This document shows, one piece after another, positions 63,907 to 64,000 of a stretch of 64,000 nt of DNA. Numbering within the stretch: the stretch's first letter is position 1; every line of letters starts with the position of its first letter. The notes beneath the pieces were generated by a model that was not told the DNA's origin, made no database searches, and worked only from the letters and a program-made list of their open reading frames with translations. The position numbers were made by a program, and so were the translations under genes. The stretch comes from Lagopus muta (lineage: Eukaryota > Chordata > Aves > Galliformes > Phasianidae): positions 68,966,032 to 69,030,031 of the forward strand of contig NC_064433.1 of the NCBI RefSeq assembly GCF_023343835.1. Reading direction: 5' to 3'.

Positions 63907-64000
63907 ACTTCCTGAAGGGAGGTTGCAGTGAGCTGGGGGTTGGTTCCTTCTCTCTTGTAAGCAGAGATACGACTAGAGGGAATGGCTTCAAGCTGCGCCA
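63907..64000 (+). mobile_element. CR1 LINE fragment, sense, cut by window edge
   Basis: ACTTCCTGAAGGGAGGTTGC, then a GAGCTGGGGGTTGGTTCCTT-like block and ACTAGAGGGAATGGCTTCAA. This corresponds to the middle of the copy at 18610-19119 (TACCTGAAAGGAGGATGTGA, GACTAGAGGGAATGGCCTCA). The remaining 3' part and tail should follow just outside the window. Confidence 0.85.

Noticed and set aside
1..64000. CRISPR arrays, bacterial operons, phage or complete endogenous retrovirus
   Set aside because: No regularly spaced repeats, no long dense coding, no paired long terminal repeats and no gag/pol/env-like frames were seen. The sequence has vertebrate intron structure.
1..64000. tRNA or rRNA genes
   Set aside because: No A-box/B-box pair with a foldable cloverleaf and no rRNA-like block was recognised by eye. 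A tRNAscan-SE run would settle small cases.
60249..64000. Third PRR5 coding exon
   Set aside because: Expected to start with QLLKTEL-like codons after an acceptor completing an Arg codon. No such sequence was found before the window ends.

Overview
The window looks like nuclear DNA from a bird, probably a galliform such as chicken or a close relative. Three things support this. Repeats are sparse and almost all are CR1 LINE 3' fragments, several ending in the typical ATTCTATGATTCT-like tail. One recognisable gene is present, with intron/exon structure and long AT-rich introns. There is a discrete CpG island. Nothing bacterial, viral or CRISPR-like is visible.

The only gene I can support is PRR5 (Protor-1, a Rictor-binding subunit of mTORC2), on the + strand and truncated by the right edge. 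Its first two coding exons are at 50389-50519 and 60168-60248. Together they encode residues 1-70 plus two bases of codon 71, with matching splice phases and consensus GT/AG borders. The next exon lies beyond base 64000. A CpG island at about 14090-14835 ends in a good donor (after 14735) and is the best candidate for the distal promoter and non-coding first exon, which would give a first intron of about 35.5 kb. A GC-rich segment with a perfect CRE palindrome and a TATA-like box lies 100-300 bases upstream of the first coding exon and could be a second, proximal promoter.

Layout: 1-14 kb, intergenic flank with one antisense CR1 and simple repeats, no exons recognised; 14.1-14.8 kb, CpG island; 14.7-50.3 kb, presumed PRR5 intron 1 with four sense CR1 fragments, microsatellites and possible conserved or cryptic-exon segments; 50.3-50.5 kb, 5' UTR and first coding exon; 50.5-60.2 kb, intron 2 with a long AT-rich tract and a roughly 1 kb antisense CR1; 60.2-64 kb, start of intron 3, ending inside another sense CR1.

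Most open reading frames of 60-200 codons here are chance frames in intron DNA, the CpG island or CR1 copies. I found no previously undescribed gene system. The observations most worth checking are regulatory: the proximal CRE promoter, a four-codon upstream ORF just before the PRR5 start, and a GCT/GT repeat pair inside its leader.
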